This document shows, in pieces, positions 1-8,801 of a DNA stretch of 64,000 nucleotides. This DNA comes from CAYZQH01 sp050300015 (GTDB taxonomy: Bacteria > Pseudomonadota > Gammaproteobacteria > Pseudomonadales > Cellvibrionaceae). The notes below the pieces were generated by a model. The model was not told the DNA's origin, did no database searches, and saw only the letters and a program-made list of their open reading frames with translations. The first letter of the stretch is position 1. Every line of letters starts with the position of its first letter. The translations under genes were made by a program, and so were the position numbers. The stretch spans positions 1 to 64,000 of the forward strand of contig JBNKWZ010000014.1 in assembly GCA_050300015.1 (NCBI GenBank), read 5' to 3'.

Positions 1-789
1 AATGCCCAAACTCATCTCTCGAGAGATTGACCAGGATCGGTTGCCGGTAATGGTGTTGATCTCACCGTTGTGAGCGAGCATCCGAAAAGGTTGAGCCAGG
101 GGCCAACGCGGCATGGTGTTCGTAGAAAAACGCTGATGGAAGACGCAAATCGCTGTTTCCAGTGCCGGGTCATCAAGGTCAAGATAAAACTTGGGCAGAT
201 CTACCGGCATCATCAACCCTTTATAGCTGATGACATTGGCCGACAGACTGGCAATATAAAATGATTCATCCGTCGACAAGGCTTTTTCTGCCTTGCGCTT
301 CGCAATAAACAGGCGTGCATTGAACTGCTGCTCTTCCAGATCACCCGCACTCACAAAGACCTGTGCGAATACTGGCAGAGATCGAAGTGCGATCTCACCG
401 AGACAGTCTGTATTGGTCGGCACTTCCCGCCAGCCAATAACCTCAAGCCCTTCATTCTGAAGCGCTTCGTTAAGGGCTTGTTGTGATCTTTCCCGTTGAG
501 TGCTGTCCTGGCTAAGCATAACAGCACCGACCGAGTAGAGGTCTGGCAACTCAACAGCAAACAACTCGCTTGCAACCTGACGCATAAAGCTGTCTGGTTT
601 CTGCAACAACAGGCCACAACCATCACCTGTTTTCCCATCGGCGGCAATGCCGCCGCGGTGGGTCATACAGGTTAATGACTCAATGGCAGTTTCCAGGATA
701 CGGTGACTCGCTTGCCCCTTTGTATGGGCAATCAAACCAAAACCGCAGTTATCTTTAAATTCATCTAACCGGTAAAGACCCGTACTCAT
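1..789 (-). CDS. gltB: Glutamate synthase large subunit, N-terminal part (cut by window edge)
   Basis: The first 263 codons of the NADPH-dependent glutamate synthase alpha chain, which makes glutamate from glutamine and 2-oxoglutarate. The ATG is at 789. A short propeptide (about 14 residues) precedes Cys15 in the motif DNCGFGLIAH; in this family that cysteine becomes the N-terminal nucleophile of the class II glutamine amidotransferase domain. Further family motifs follow: MTHRGGIAADGKTGDGCGLL, VPTNTDCLGEIAL, FHQRFSTNT, PRWPLAQPFR and LAHNGEINTITGNR. The reading frame is open to the window edge. It lies downstream of damX on the same strand but is separated from it by a strong terminator, so it should have its own promoter between about 790 and 880. 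Confidence 0.95.
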   Translation of the reverse strand, partial: MSTGLYRLDEFKDNCGFGLIAHTKGQASHRILETAIESLTCMTHRGGIAADGKTGDGCGLLLQKPDSFMRQVASELFAVELPDLYSVGAVMLSQDSTQRERSQQALNEALQNEGLEVIGWREVPTNTDCLGEIALRSLPVFAQVFVSAGDLEEQQFNARLFIAKRKAEKALSTDESFYIASLSANVISYKGLMMPVDLPKFYLDLDDPALETAICVFHQRFSTNTMPRWPLAQPFRMLAHNGEINTITGNRSWSISREMSLGI

Positions 790-881
790 AGGCTGTTTCA
801 CTTTGTCGCTCTTAATTTCAAACCATTGTTCAACGAACGGATGCCCCAACAATCACCAACAGAAGCTATTGGCACCAAGAC

Positions 882-905
882 AAAAAAGCCCCTGAACAGG
901 GGCTT
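882..905 (-). terminator. Rho-independent terminator after damX
   Basis: A 9-bp perfect stem AAGCCCCTG/CAGGGGCTT with a 2-nt centre (886-905) is followed on the minus strand by a run of T (887-882). It lies about 90 bp past the damX stop and before gltB, so it separates the two genes. Confidence 0.85.
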
Positions 906-996
906 GCCGAATATTTGGGCGCTGCATGGTAACTGCTCACAGGCAACTTGGCAAGCACGAGGCTTTTCGAGGCATCCCACGCATTTTTGCAGAATT

Positions 997-2655
997 TCAA
1001 CGCATTTCAGCTCTAACTTCTTTAATTTCGCTATGAATTTGCTCAACCTTTTTGGGCCACGGTTTCGCATTTCGCTGACTGGCTGGCAGATTGGCGATCG
1101 CCATCTGAGCAGCGGAACGATCGTTATAAAACCCTTCCACCAGAATATAAAGCTGTTTACCCGCTCTTAACCCTCGATAAATGGCTAAATTCTCGCGATT
1201 AGGCTGTGCGTTCACATGCGCAAAAAGCTTTTCCAGGTTGCGGGCGGCCATCAACTGCAACACGTAACTATTGGCGGGCAACACCATTAATTTTGCTTCG
1301 TCTGAAATAACCCGCTCCCCCAAAGAAACAGACCCTTTCAAGGGGGCGGAAAGCTCCGACAAACTAGAAGCCTTGCTGCGAGCGTCATTTTTAGCGGCCT
1401 CGACCACTTCAGGCGACGGTGCGCTCTGTGCAACAGGGCCAACACGGGACGTTTCGCCTCCATCCTGCACCAGCGACTCATGCGCATTGCGCTTAAACGT
1501 ATCCGAATCAAGATTCGAGCCAATCCCATCGGATTCAACAGCTTTGTCGTCACCTCGATCCGCCAGCTCAGTTAACAAGGGTACGTCCTGCAAGCTTTCA
1601 GTTTCGGCGGACGTAGCGGTCGCCTCGAGCGCATGTTTTACCGGAGCGACAGACTGCGCCATTGACTCCGGAGCCACTTCTTTAGGCATTAGGGGAGGTT
1701 CAGCTACGCTCACCTCGGGGATCACCGAAGCTTGGGGCTCGGTAAGGTCGGCGGGAATGGGTGCCACATCCAAACTCTGCTCAACCTCCACCGGTGACAT
1801 CGCCTTATTTGGAGCCCTATCTGAGGGCAACCGCACCAAAAGCGCCCAGGTCAGTACCATCAGCAAGATGACAATGCCCACCAAATGGCTCAGTGGCCAC
1901 CCTCTCTTGGTCGTCAGCCGCCCTTCTGGCTTGCCCTGTACCATCTGTTCTGCCAGCGCCAACGCCAAGCCAGGTAATCCACTGGATTGCACCCATAGGC
2001 GCTGCACCTGGTCCACCGGAACATTGGCGGACAAACGCTTGTGCTTGTGTGCTTCATGGAGCAGTGTTTTGAGTTCACTGGGTGAAAAATTCGGCATTTG
2101 AATATCACTGACGGTCACATCCAGCAATTGCAGTTGGTCAATACGCTCAGCCAAACCTTGAGCGCCCAACAACAACCACTGCAAACCAAAGCCGGTATTG
2201 GGGCTGCCTTGCAGCACACTGACCAAAGCGGCCAGGGAACCGTCATCTAAACCATCGGCATCGTCTATCGCCACCACAACCCGTGATTGAGAGTACTCTA
2301 GCTGTTGCACATAAGTACGCAACTGCACAATGCACTCACCTACGGAAGCCTCTTCCGATACAGCAATGCCTAAGGCTTGTAGCAGCGCATGGAGTAAACC
2401 TTGAAATTCCAGGTAGGTCGCAGCATTTATAGAAGCTTCGAGCAACTCTTCACTAGGGTCATTCAGCAGCCCCAACAAAGTACTTTTCCCCGCCCCTTTT
2501 GCACCACACACGACTTGCACGCCAGAGCCAAACTGCGCCAAATGTCGAATTTGCTGCTTCATTCCATACCAGGCGGGTGTGACCACGACACCCGGTGCCA
2601 AATTCGGCGAAGCACCAGCATGAACAGGCAACTCTAATTGCTCACTTAGCCCCAT
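997..2655 (-). CDS. damX: DamX-like AAA ATPase / SPOR-domain cell division protein
   Basis: 552 aa. The N-terminal cytoplasmic AAA-type domain has a Walker A motif GAKGAGKST (about residue 52) and a Walker B-like VVVAIDDAD (about 125). One transmembrane helix lies near residues 256-273 (HLVGIVILLMVLTWALLV). A long low-complexity Ala/Glu/Ser/Pro linker of about 200 residues follows, then a C-terminal SPOR domain from about residue 465 (YVLQLMAARNLEKL ... YILVEGFYNDRSAAQMA). In this family SPOR binds denuded septal peptidoglycan and takes the protein to the division site. The AAA plus SPOR layout and the position after aroK-aroB match DamX. The aroB stop is 460 bp upstream, so damX may have its own promoter. 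Confidence 0.85.
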   Translation of the reverse strand: MGLSEQLELPVHAGASPNLAPGVVVTPAWYGMKQQIRHLAQFGSGVQVVCGAKGAGKSTLLGLLNDPSEELLEASINAATYLEFQGLLHALLQALGIAVSEEASVGECIVQLRTYVQQLEYSQSRVVVAIDDADGLDDGSLAALVSVLQGSPNTGFGLQWLLLGAQGLAERIDQLQLLDVTVSDIQMPNFSPSELKTLLHEAHKHKRLSANVPVDQVQRLWVQSSGLPGLALALAEQMVQGKPEGRLTTKRGWPLSHLVGIVILLMVLTWALLVRLPSDRAPNKAMSPVEVEQSLDVAPIPADLTEPQASVIPEVSVAEPPLMPKEVAPESMAQSVAPVKHALEATATSAETESLQDVPLLTELADRGDDKAVESDGIGSNLDSDTFKRNAHESLVQDGGETSRVGPVAQSAPSPEVVEAAKNDARSKASSLSELSAPLKGSVSLGERVISDEAKLMVLPANSYVLQLMAARNLEKLFAHVNAQPNRENLAIYRGLRAGKQLYILVEGFYNDRSAAQMAIANLPASQRNAKPWPKKVEQIHSEIKEVRAEMR

Positions 2656-3115
2656 GATCTTGCCCCCCAGTACCTTTGTACACGGTATTGTATCTATTTA
2701 CGACCTTTAACGACTCAGGCATTCTGTATTTTTGAAACGCATGCGCTCTGGCATTCTGCGGACACCTTGGCGCACCGCCCTTGATTTTGCTCAAAATTGA
2801 TATCATCAGCCATGAGGAAACTCAGTAGAACCCACAGTGTTTTGGGCTTTTGCCAACAACAACCGGACAGAGCAACCGCGAGTGGCGTAAAAACCACAAT
2901 AAGCAATCACCACACCACCCCTTGGGCCCGGTGTCAGTTTTACTCCCAGAATAAAACCGGCTATTAACCTAGCAAAAAAAGAGAACTCCTATCTTTTTAT
3001 TGCACGCCCTAAAAATGCCTGCGCTGATGTTTGAATTGAAGAGCTTTCATTGATATCAAAGCCAAAGATCTGGCATCCATCCCCATTCACGCACCCGGCC
3101 GTCATTCCTGCCGGG
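2656..3115. other. Gene-poor spacer between aroB and damX
   Basis: 460 bp with no convincing gene. Just past the aroB stop a 7-bp hairpin ACCCGGC/GCCGGGT (about 3092-3115) has no T-run, so it is at best a weak terminator. A 63-codon minus-strand frame (2906-2715) starts with TTG and has a lipoprotein-like LSGC, but it has no clear ribosome-binding site. A damX promoter probably lies here; no clean sigma-70 pair was seen. Confidence 0.4.
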
Positions 3116-4210
3116 TTAATGGCTAAGACTTGCCAGCTGCTGATCAAAGATACCAGCATCATAGTCACTGGTCACAATCGCGTCACCCATGGACTTTAAC
3201 AACACCAATCGAATAGCACTGTTCTGGACTTTTTTATCCAGCTTCATATACCGACGAAAGTCTTCACCAGACATATGGCGCGGTGGCGCCGCGGGAAGCT
3301 TAGCCTTCTCGATAAGTGCCACGGCTCGCGCCGTGACTTCTGCCGAAACCCACCCCAGCGACTCAGACAATTGGCAGGCCATGACCATACCTGCGCCAAC
3401 TGCCTCACCGTGTAGCCACTTCCCATAGCCCAAATGTGCCTCAATGGCATGACCATAAGTGTGCCCCAGATTTAAGATGGCTCTGCGCCCGCTCTCTTTT
3501 TCGTCTTCACTCACCACCAACGCTTTAATCTCGCAAGAGCGTCGTATCGCTTGGGTCAACGCTCGTGGGTCTCGCGCCAGAAGAGCAACCATATTGGCTT
3601 CAAGCCAGTCAAAAAAGTCAGCGTCTGCAATCAAACCATATTTGATAACTTCCGCGAGCCCCGCTGACAGCTCGCGTTCTGGTAAGGTATTGATGACATC
3701 AGTATCAATGGCCACCATCTGCGGCTGGTAAAAGGCACCAATCATGTTCTTACCCAGAGGGTGATTGACGCCGGTTTTACCCCCAACCGATGAGTCGACT
3801 TGCGACAGCAGAGTGGTTGGCACTTGCACAAAGGGCACCCCGCGCTGATAACACGCCGCGGCGAATCCCGTCATATCCCCCACAACCCCGCCCCCCAAGG
3901 CCACAAGCGTAACGCCCCTATTGGCTCCGACGCCCAACAGCTCATCAAAAATTTGGTTCAAGGTATCCAAGGTTTTAAAAGCTTCGCCATCAGGCAATAT
4001 CACGTGATGCAGAGTCGAAGCGACGCTTGCTTCTTTCAGGGTCTTGCACAGACGATCTAAATACAAGGGTGCGACCGTTTCATTGGTCACCACCATAATT
4101 TGATGACTTAAATGAGGCTGGAAATGCTCAGCACTTTGCAACACCCCCGCCCCGATGTGTATAGGATAACTGCGCTCACCAAGGGATACTTCTAAAGATT
4201 GGGGTCTCAT
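3116..4210 (-). CDS. aroB: 3-dehydroquinate synthase
   Basis: 364 aa, the usual length. Converts DAHP to 3-dehydroquinate, the second step of the shikimate pathway, using NAD+ and a divalent metal. Visible family motifs are the NAD-binding DGEAFKTLDT, the glycine-rich ALGGGVVGDMTGFAAA, QVPTTLLSQVDSSVGGKTGVNH, and the metal-binding GHTYGHAIE followed by HGEAVGAGM. It follows aroK on the same strand after 169 bp, the standard pilMNOPQ-aroKB order, so it is probably co-transcribed with aroK and perhaps with the pilus operon. The start is the ATG at 4210. Confidence 0.97.
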   Translation of the reverse strand: MRPQSLEVSLGERSYPIHIGAGVLQSAEHFQPHLSHQIMVVTNETVAPLYLDRLCKTLKEASVASTLHHVILPDGEAFKTLDTLNQIFDELLGVGANRGVTLVALGGGVVGDMTGFAAACYQRGVPFVQVPTTLLSQVDSSVGGKTGVNHPLGKNMIGAFYQPQMVAIDTDVINTLPERELSAGLAEVIKYGLIADADFFDWLEANMVALLARDPRALTQAIRRSCEIKALVVSEDEKESGRRAILNLGHTYGHAIEAHLGYGKWLHGEAVGAGMVMACQLSESLGWVSAEVTARAVALIEKAKLPAAPPRHMSGEDFRRYMKLDKKVQNSAIRLVLLKSMGDAIVTSDYDAGIFDQQLASLSH

Positions 4211-4379
4211 GCCGAACTCTTACCATTGCGAAACACACATTTTACCCTGAATCACCGAATTCGCCTATTTCAGCGTCCAAAGCGCGCAATAGACACAAGA
4301 GTTTCAGTGGCACGTGTTTAAAAAGTGCTCATGAAGGGACCGCAAAGGGGTTTGGTATCAGTTGTGGATAAGCATCGAG

Positions 4380-4898
4380 CTAATGCTCATCCAAATGCTG
4401 GAGAATTTTATTAACAACCCACTGACTATTTTTACCTTCGGTATCCAGCACAAGATCTGCCGCTTGTCGATACAAGGGATCGCGATGCTCAATCAAAGCC
4501 AGTATCTTCGCCTTAGGGTCGGGTACCTGTAGTAAAGGGCGCTTTTTATCTTTGCCTGTGCGAGCAAACAGTTGATCAACCGACGCGGTCAGATAAATAA
4601 CGAGTCCCAATTGTGCGAGCAGAGCAATATTACCTTCGCGCTCCACAATGCCGCCACCAGTAGCGACCACATAGCGCTCAACACCCAACAATTCTTCAAG
4701 CACTGAGGTTTCACGCAAGCGAAAACCGGCCTCGCCCTCCACGTCAAAAATCCACGGGATATCTGCACCGGTGCGCTGCTCAATGCGATGATCGGTATCC
4801 ATGAATGCAAACGAAAGTCGGGAGGCTAATTGCCTCCCGACTGTGGACTTTCCGGCCCCCATGGGGCCCACCAATACAATATTGGGAATAGAACTCAC
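4380..4898 (-). CDS. aroK: Shikimate kinase
   Basis: 172 aa. Phosphorylates shikimate at the 3-hydroxyl with ATP. The P-loop GPMGAGKSTVGR is near residue 11, the shikimate-binding DTDHRIEQ and FRLRETSVL follow, then the GGG turn VATGGGIV and the lid region with KDKKRPLL. The start is GTG at 4898, placed directly after the pilQ stop (TAA, 4901-4899) with no spacer. This suggests translational coupling to the secretin gene. The alternative would be a downstream internal start, but that would remove part of the P-loop. Confidence 0.95.
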   Translation of the reverse strand: MSSIPNIVLVGPMGAGKSTVGRQLASRLSFAFMDTDHRIEQRTGADIPWIFDVEGEAGFRLRETSVLEELLGVERYVVATGGGIVEREGNIALLAQLGLVIYLTASVDQLFARTGKDKKRPLLQVPDPKAKILALIEHRDPLYRQAADLVLDTEGKNSQWVVNKILQHLDEH

Positions 4899-7064
4899 TT
4901 AGTCATCAACACCATTATTCATAATCCGCGGCGTGATGAAGATAAGCAATTCACGTTTTTCTTCAGCATTGATGTCCTTGCGGAATAAACGACCAAGCAC
5001 TGGAATATCTCCCAACAGAGGTACTTTCGACCGACTGGTAACCAAGTTATTTTGGAAGATACCACCCAGCACAACGGTATCACCATCAGGCACCAGCACT
5101 TGCGTTTCGAGCTTAGTCACTTCAATGGTCGGGCCCGCCGCTGTTTCTTCGCCGCGAGAATCCTGATTGATCACCAAATCCATAATAATATTGTCATCTG
5201 GCGTAATTTGCGGTGTTACATCCAGTTTCAACAACGCCTTTTTAAAGGAGATACTGGCTGCCACACCACCGCCGCCACCTGCGCCACCACCTGCCGCAGA
5301 CGCGTCGCGATAAGGAATTTCGGTACCGGCTTCGATACTGGCTTGCTGTTTGTCACCGGTAATGACCTTCGGTTGACTCACGACTTCGGCGTAGCCAGAA
5401 TCTTCCAGCGCGGAAATCTCGAGCCCCAAGAAAATATTATTACTGATCACGTTCCAAGCAAACTTGGAGGCTGTATCACCCGTAGCAGACAAATCAAAGA
5501 AATCTTCTGTTTGCACCGTTAGGTTACCTTGATCATCCGTTTCATAATCTTCGGAATCAAGAATACTGCCAGTAAAGGTGTTCTTTGTGCGGTTGTTATT
5601 GGAATCCAGGAACAATGCACCACCCAAGGACGCTCCCAACTCTTTGCGGAAATCATTTCTAGCAATCACGATGCGCGCTTCAATCATCACTTGGCGAATA
5701 GGGATATCCACCTGATCGATTACCTTACGGAATTCTACGATCTTCTCTTCCGTATCGGTCAAGATAATGGAGTTGGTACGATCATCCACAATGGCATGGC
5801 CACGTTCGGACAAGATACTGCCAGTGGAGTTTCGATCCTGCATGGCACGACTGCCACCAGCACCGCCTTCCTCTCCGTACTGAGGAATAAACAGTTCAAA
5901 TAACTCACGCGCATTCGCGTAGCGCACTCGAATGTACTCGGTACGAAGTGGTGCCAACTCCTCCAACTGCTTCTTAGTTTGCAACTCTTGGCGTTCACGC
6001 TCAGCTATCTCAGCGGCAGGGGCGACCATCAATACGTTGCCCACCAAACGCTTATCCAAGCCCTTGGTTTTCAGCACGATATCCAGTGCCTGATCCCAGG
6101 GTACATTCTCAAGGCGCAAGGTAATATTGCCCTGCACTGTATCACTGGCCACCATATTCAGGTTGGTCACATCAGCAATCAGCTGGAGTACATTGCGCAC
6201 TTCAATATTTTGGAAGTTCAAAGACAGACGCTCACCAGTAAAAGCGAATTGCTTGGCTTTTTCTTCTTTTTCAGTGCGGCTCAGAGGTTTAACACTGATC
6301 ACATATTCGTTATCCGCCTGATAAGCCAGATAATCGTAGTCGCCACTGGCGTCAATTTTGAGCGATGCCCGGATGCTGTCAGCCGCTGCACTCACCATTT
6401 GAACCGGTGTGGCAAAGTCTGTTACGTCTAACTTACGGTTGAGGTCAGCGGGCAAATCGGTTTGCATAAAGCTCACCTCAATACCGCTCGCCACCTCTTC
6501 GATATCAATGCCAACATTTGGGTTGGTCAACTGAATAATAATCTTGCCTGCACCGTCATCACCGCGCTTAAAGTCAATCCCACTGATGGTGGATTTGGCC
6601 TGATCAAATTGGTTTTTTGTCGGCTTGGCTGGGGTAATCACTGCAATCGACGGCGCAGAAGCATCCACTTCACCGCCACTCGACTCAGAGCCCACCTCAA
6701 CCACGTACACAGTGCCCTCTTGACGAGTGGAATAGGTCGTGGAGTTCTCAAGATTGACGATCAAGCGTGTGCGACCGCCGCCGGAGACCACTACCGCCCC
6801 GGTCACGTCCCCAATGTTCATTGGAAATTTTTTCTGATCCAGAGTGTTATCCACATCAGGGAAATCCAGCACAATGCGCGCAGGCTGCTCGATGGTGTAA
6901 CCGCTGGGTTCCGAGGGCGCCTCATCGAACGCCAAACGCAGCTCAACGCGCTCCCCTGGGAGCTCTGCAAATTGAATGTCCTGCAACTGCGCAGCAAAAG
7001 TTGCCGTTGGTAGCAAGCACGCACTTACGAGGATTCTAGCTATTATTTTGTATTTTAAAAGCAT
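4899..7064 (-). CDS. pilQ: Type IV pilus secretin PilQ
   Basis: 721 aa. Forms the outer-membrane ring through which the pilus fibre passes. A signal peptide is present (hydrophobic core to about residue 24, ending TATFAA). Two AMIN-like peptidoglycan-binding repeats follow (from about 25 and about 160), then a secretin N/STN domain (LSLNFQNIEVRNVLQLIADV, about 285) and the C-terminal secretin domain ending in the conserved VPLLGDIPVLGRLFR. A Gly-rich stretch (AAGGGAGGGGGV) lies in the secretin domain. It is the last pilus gene of pilMNOPQ; pilP ends 5 bp upstream and aroK starts immediately after. An AAGGA-type ribosome-binding site precedes the ATG. Confidence 0.96.
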   Translation of the reverse strand: MLLKYKIIARILVSACLLPTATFAAQLQDIQFAELPGERVELRLAFDEAPSEPSGYTIEQPARIVLDFPDVDNTLDQKKFPMNIGDVTGAVVVSGGGRTRLIVNLENSTTYSTRQEGTVYVVEVGSESSGGEVDASAPSIAVITPAKPTKNQFDQAKSTISGIDFKRGDDGAGKIIIQLTNPNVGIDIEEVASGIEVSFMQTDLPADLNRKLDVTDFATPVQMVSAAADSIRASLKIDASGDYDYLAYQADNEYVISVKPLSRTEKEEKAKQFAFTGERLSLNFQNIEVRNVLQLIADVTNLNMVASDTVQGNITLRLENVPWDQALDIVLKTKGLDKRLVGNVLMVAPAAEIAERERQELQTKKQLEELAPLRTEYIRVRYANARELFELFIPQYGEEGGAGGSRAMQDRNSTGSILSERGHAIVDDRTNSIILTDTEEKIVEFRKVIDQVDIPIRQVMIEARIVIARNDFRKELGASLGGALFLDSNNNRTKNTFTGSILDSEDYETDDQGNLTVQTEDFFDLSATGDTASKFAWNVISNNIFLGLEISALEDSGYAEVVSQPKVITGDKQQASIEAGTEIPYRDASAAGGGAGGGGGVAASISFKKALLKLDVTPQITPDDNIIMDLVINQDSRGEETAAGPTIEVTKLETQVLVPDGDTVVLGGIFQNNLVTSRSKVPLLGDIPVLGRLFRKDINAEEKRELLIFITPRIMNNGVDD

Positions 7065-7069
7065 GCCAG

Positions 7070-7624
7070 TTATTCCTTCTCAGATAATTTCAAAGTCCGA
7101 GGACGTTGCAGCCAACCACCTAAGCCATCAGACACAATTTCAACAAGATCCACTTGGGTTGCAGAGGTCGCAACGATTTCCCCGTGGTCTTTACCCATAT
7201 AGTTGCCCGTCGTAACACGGTTAATACCGCCTTCGTTATCCTTAATTAAAGCCCAAAAACGCCCTTCTTTCTGCAAAGTCCCAACCATTATCAGTGCATC
7301 GAGGTTAAATGACTCCAAATATTCCTTTTCTCGCGTCCAGTCCGGTTGGATTTTAGGGTCGGTTGACTGCGGTAAATCCACAATATCAATAGGCTGATCA
7401 AAAGGGCTTCTCATGGCCGTGACATTGTAAATATAAGCGTCATAAGTCCGTAACGGCGGCAAAGGTTCAATCGCCCCTTGAGGTCGACCTTTTACCTCGG
7501 CGATAAACGCCGTTAAATCCTCATGGCCACCACCGAGAGAGCAGCCTGCCAACCATGGAACCAATATACCCCAAGGCAGTATCGTACGTGTCAACTTCTT
7601 TCGCAACTTATGCATTGGGTTCAC
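7070..7624 (-). CDS. pilP: Type IV pilus alignment lipoprotein PilP
   Basis: 184 aa. An inner-membrane lipoprotein that links the PilN/PilO complex to the PilQ secretin. The N-terminus has a signal sequence with lipobox LAGC (WLAGCSLGGG). The C-terminal half is the secretin-binding HR domain (LIMVGTLQKEGRFWALIKD ... VTTGNYMGKDHGEIV). The start overlaps the pilO stop by 4 bp, implying coupled translation. Length and position are typical. Confidence 0.95.
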   Translation of the reverse strand: MNPMHKLRKKLTRTILPWGILVPWLAGCSLGGGHEDLTAFIAEVKGRPQGAIEPLPPLRTYDAYIYNVTAMRSPFDQPIDIVDLPQSTDPKIQPDWTREKEYLESFNLDALIMVGTLQKEGRFWALIKDNEGGINRVTTGNYMGKDHGEIVATSATQVDLVEIVSDGLGGWLQRPRTLKLSEKE

Positions 7625-8229
7625 TCCTGATCCTTATAGCGATAGGTTTTCGCCTGAATCGTCATTCTGAGGTTGCCCGAATTCTCTTTATTGATTGCAA
7701 AGTCATGCAAGGTGACAATCCGAGGCATGCCCGCCACGCCACTTACGAACGCTCCAAACTCGTGATAACCGCCGGCCACCTTAATCTCAATGGGTAGCTC
7801 CACATAGAACTCAGAGGTTTTTTCGGCTTGGAGCGTGATGCTTTCAATGGTCAAGCGACTATCAATACCTTTTTCATCAATATCTTCGAGCAAACCCGGC
7901 ACTTCGGTATCGCTCGGCAATTGCTTCACCAAGGCACCGAAGGACTCTTCCATCTCCACCATCTGAGCTCGATACTTTTCAAGGTTACTGGCTTCGAAAG
8001 CCTTTTTCTCGAACTGACTGCGCAAATCTAGCTCTTTGCGCTCTTCAAAGGCGAGCGTTGCATTCATGTCTTTGACAAAAACGAAATATCCCGCCGTCAC
8101 AATCACCGCAATGGCAATCACAAACAGCAAAATGCGACCAGGTAAAGGCCAAACCCCCACACGCTCCCAATCCACGTCGGCAAGGTTAAAATCCTTAAGT
8201 TGCTCGAAAAACTCTGCGGATCCCGCCAT
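7621..8229 (-). CDS. pilO: Type IV pilus inner-membrane protein PilO
   Basis: 202 aa. A bitopic inner-membrane protein that pairs with PilN in the pilus alignment subcomplex. A short cytoplasmic segment is followed by one transmembrane helix (GRILLFVIAIAVIVTAGYF, about residues 31-50), a coiled-coil (about 55-105) and a ferredoxin-like periplasmic domain. The start codon shares one base with the pilN stop (TAATG arrangement), and the end overlaps pilP by 4 bp. Confidence 0.95.
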   Translation of the reverse strand: MAGSAEFFEQLKDFNLADVDWERVGVWPLPGRILLFVIAIAVIVTAGYFVFVKDMNATLAFEERKELDLRSQFEKKAFEASNLEKYRAQMVEMEESFGALVKQLPSDTEVPGLLEDIDEKGIDSRLTIESITLQAEKTSEFYVELPIEIKVAGGYHEFGAFVSGVAGMPRIVTLHDFAINKENSGNLRMTIQAKTYRYKDQE

Positions 8230-8801
8230 TATTGAGCCCCTCCATCTTCAAGGTGCGCAGCGGGCAAAATGGTTTGCAGCTGTAGGGAAAACTCGGCGGC
8301 TTGATCCCCGAATGAAGGATTCGCCCGAATAGACTTCAAATTGGGGTTAGAAAACCACTCTGACTGGTCAAGATTTCTCATAAAGCTGGATACGCGGTTA
8401 TTGGACTCGGTAACCCCCTCAATGGACAGCGAATTACCGGTCCGCTGGAGCTTATTAAAGAATACGCCATCAGGAACAGCTCTCACCATTTCATCAAAAT
8501 AACGCACGATGGTGGGGCGTGTACCCTGCAAATCCTGAATCACTTTCATTCTGGCAATCAATTCTTCACGCTTTTTCTTAAGTTCTTGAATCTCTTTCAC
8601 CTGCTTCTCAAGAATTTGAATCTCATTCTGAAGCATTTGATTGCGCTGGCGCTGATTGTCAATCCAACCATCCACTACGCTGATCCACAGGAACGCGGCC
8701 AGGCCTGCCAACACGCAAACCCCCACCATCTGAACCTGAAACTCTTTCTTCTTCTCTTGCCGAAACTCTTCTCGCCACGGCAGTAAGTTAATATTAGCCA
8801 T
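8229..8801 (-). CDS. pilN: Type IV pilus inner-membrane protein PilN
   Basis: 190 aa from the ATG at 8801. The cytoplasmic N-terminus carries the family motif MANINLLPWREE, which binds PilM; then come a transmembrane helix (about residues 22-40), a coiled-coil of about 50 residues rich in Glu/Gln/Lys, and a periplasmic ferredoxin-like domain. An in-frame TTG three codons upstream would add MIS, but it leaves only 2 nt after the AAGGAG ribosome-binding site. The ATG, with 11 nt, is the better start. It overlaps the end of pilM by 8 bp. Confidence 0.94.
   Translation of the reverse strand: MANINLLPWREEFRQEKKKEFQVQMVGVCVLAGLAAFLWISVVDGWIDNQRQRNQMLQNEIQILEKQVKEIQELKKKREELIARMKVIQDLQGTRPTIVRYFDEMVRAVPDGVFFNKLQRTGNSLSIEGVTESNNRVSSFMRNLDQSEWFSNPNLKSIRANPSFGDQAAEFSLQLQTILPAAHLEDGGAQ

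Noticed and set aside
1271..2101. 276-codon plus-strand frame
   Set aside because: Lies opposite damX; no family motif or start signal.
2715..2906. 63-codon frame with a lipobox-like LSGC
   Set aside because: TTG start with no ribosome-binding site, and composition of non-coding DNA; not enough to call a gene.
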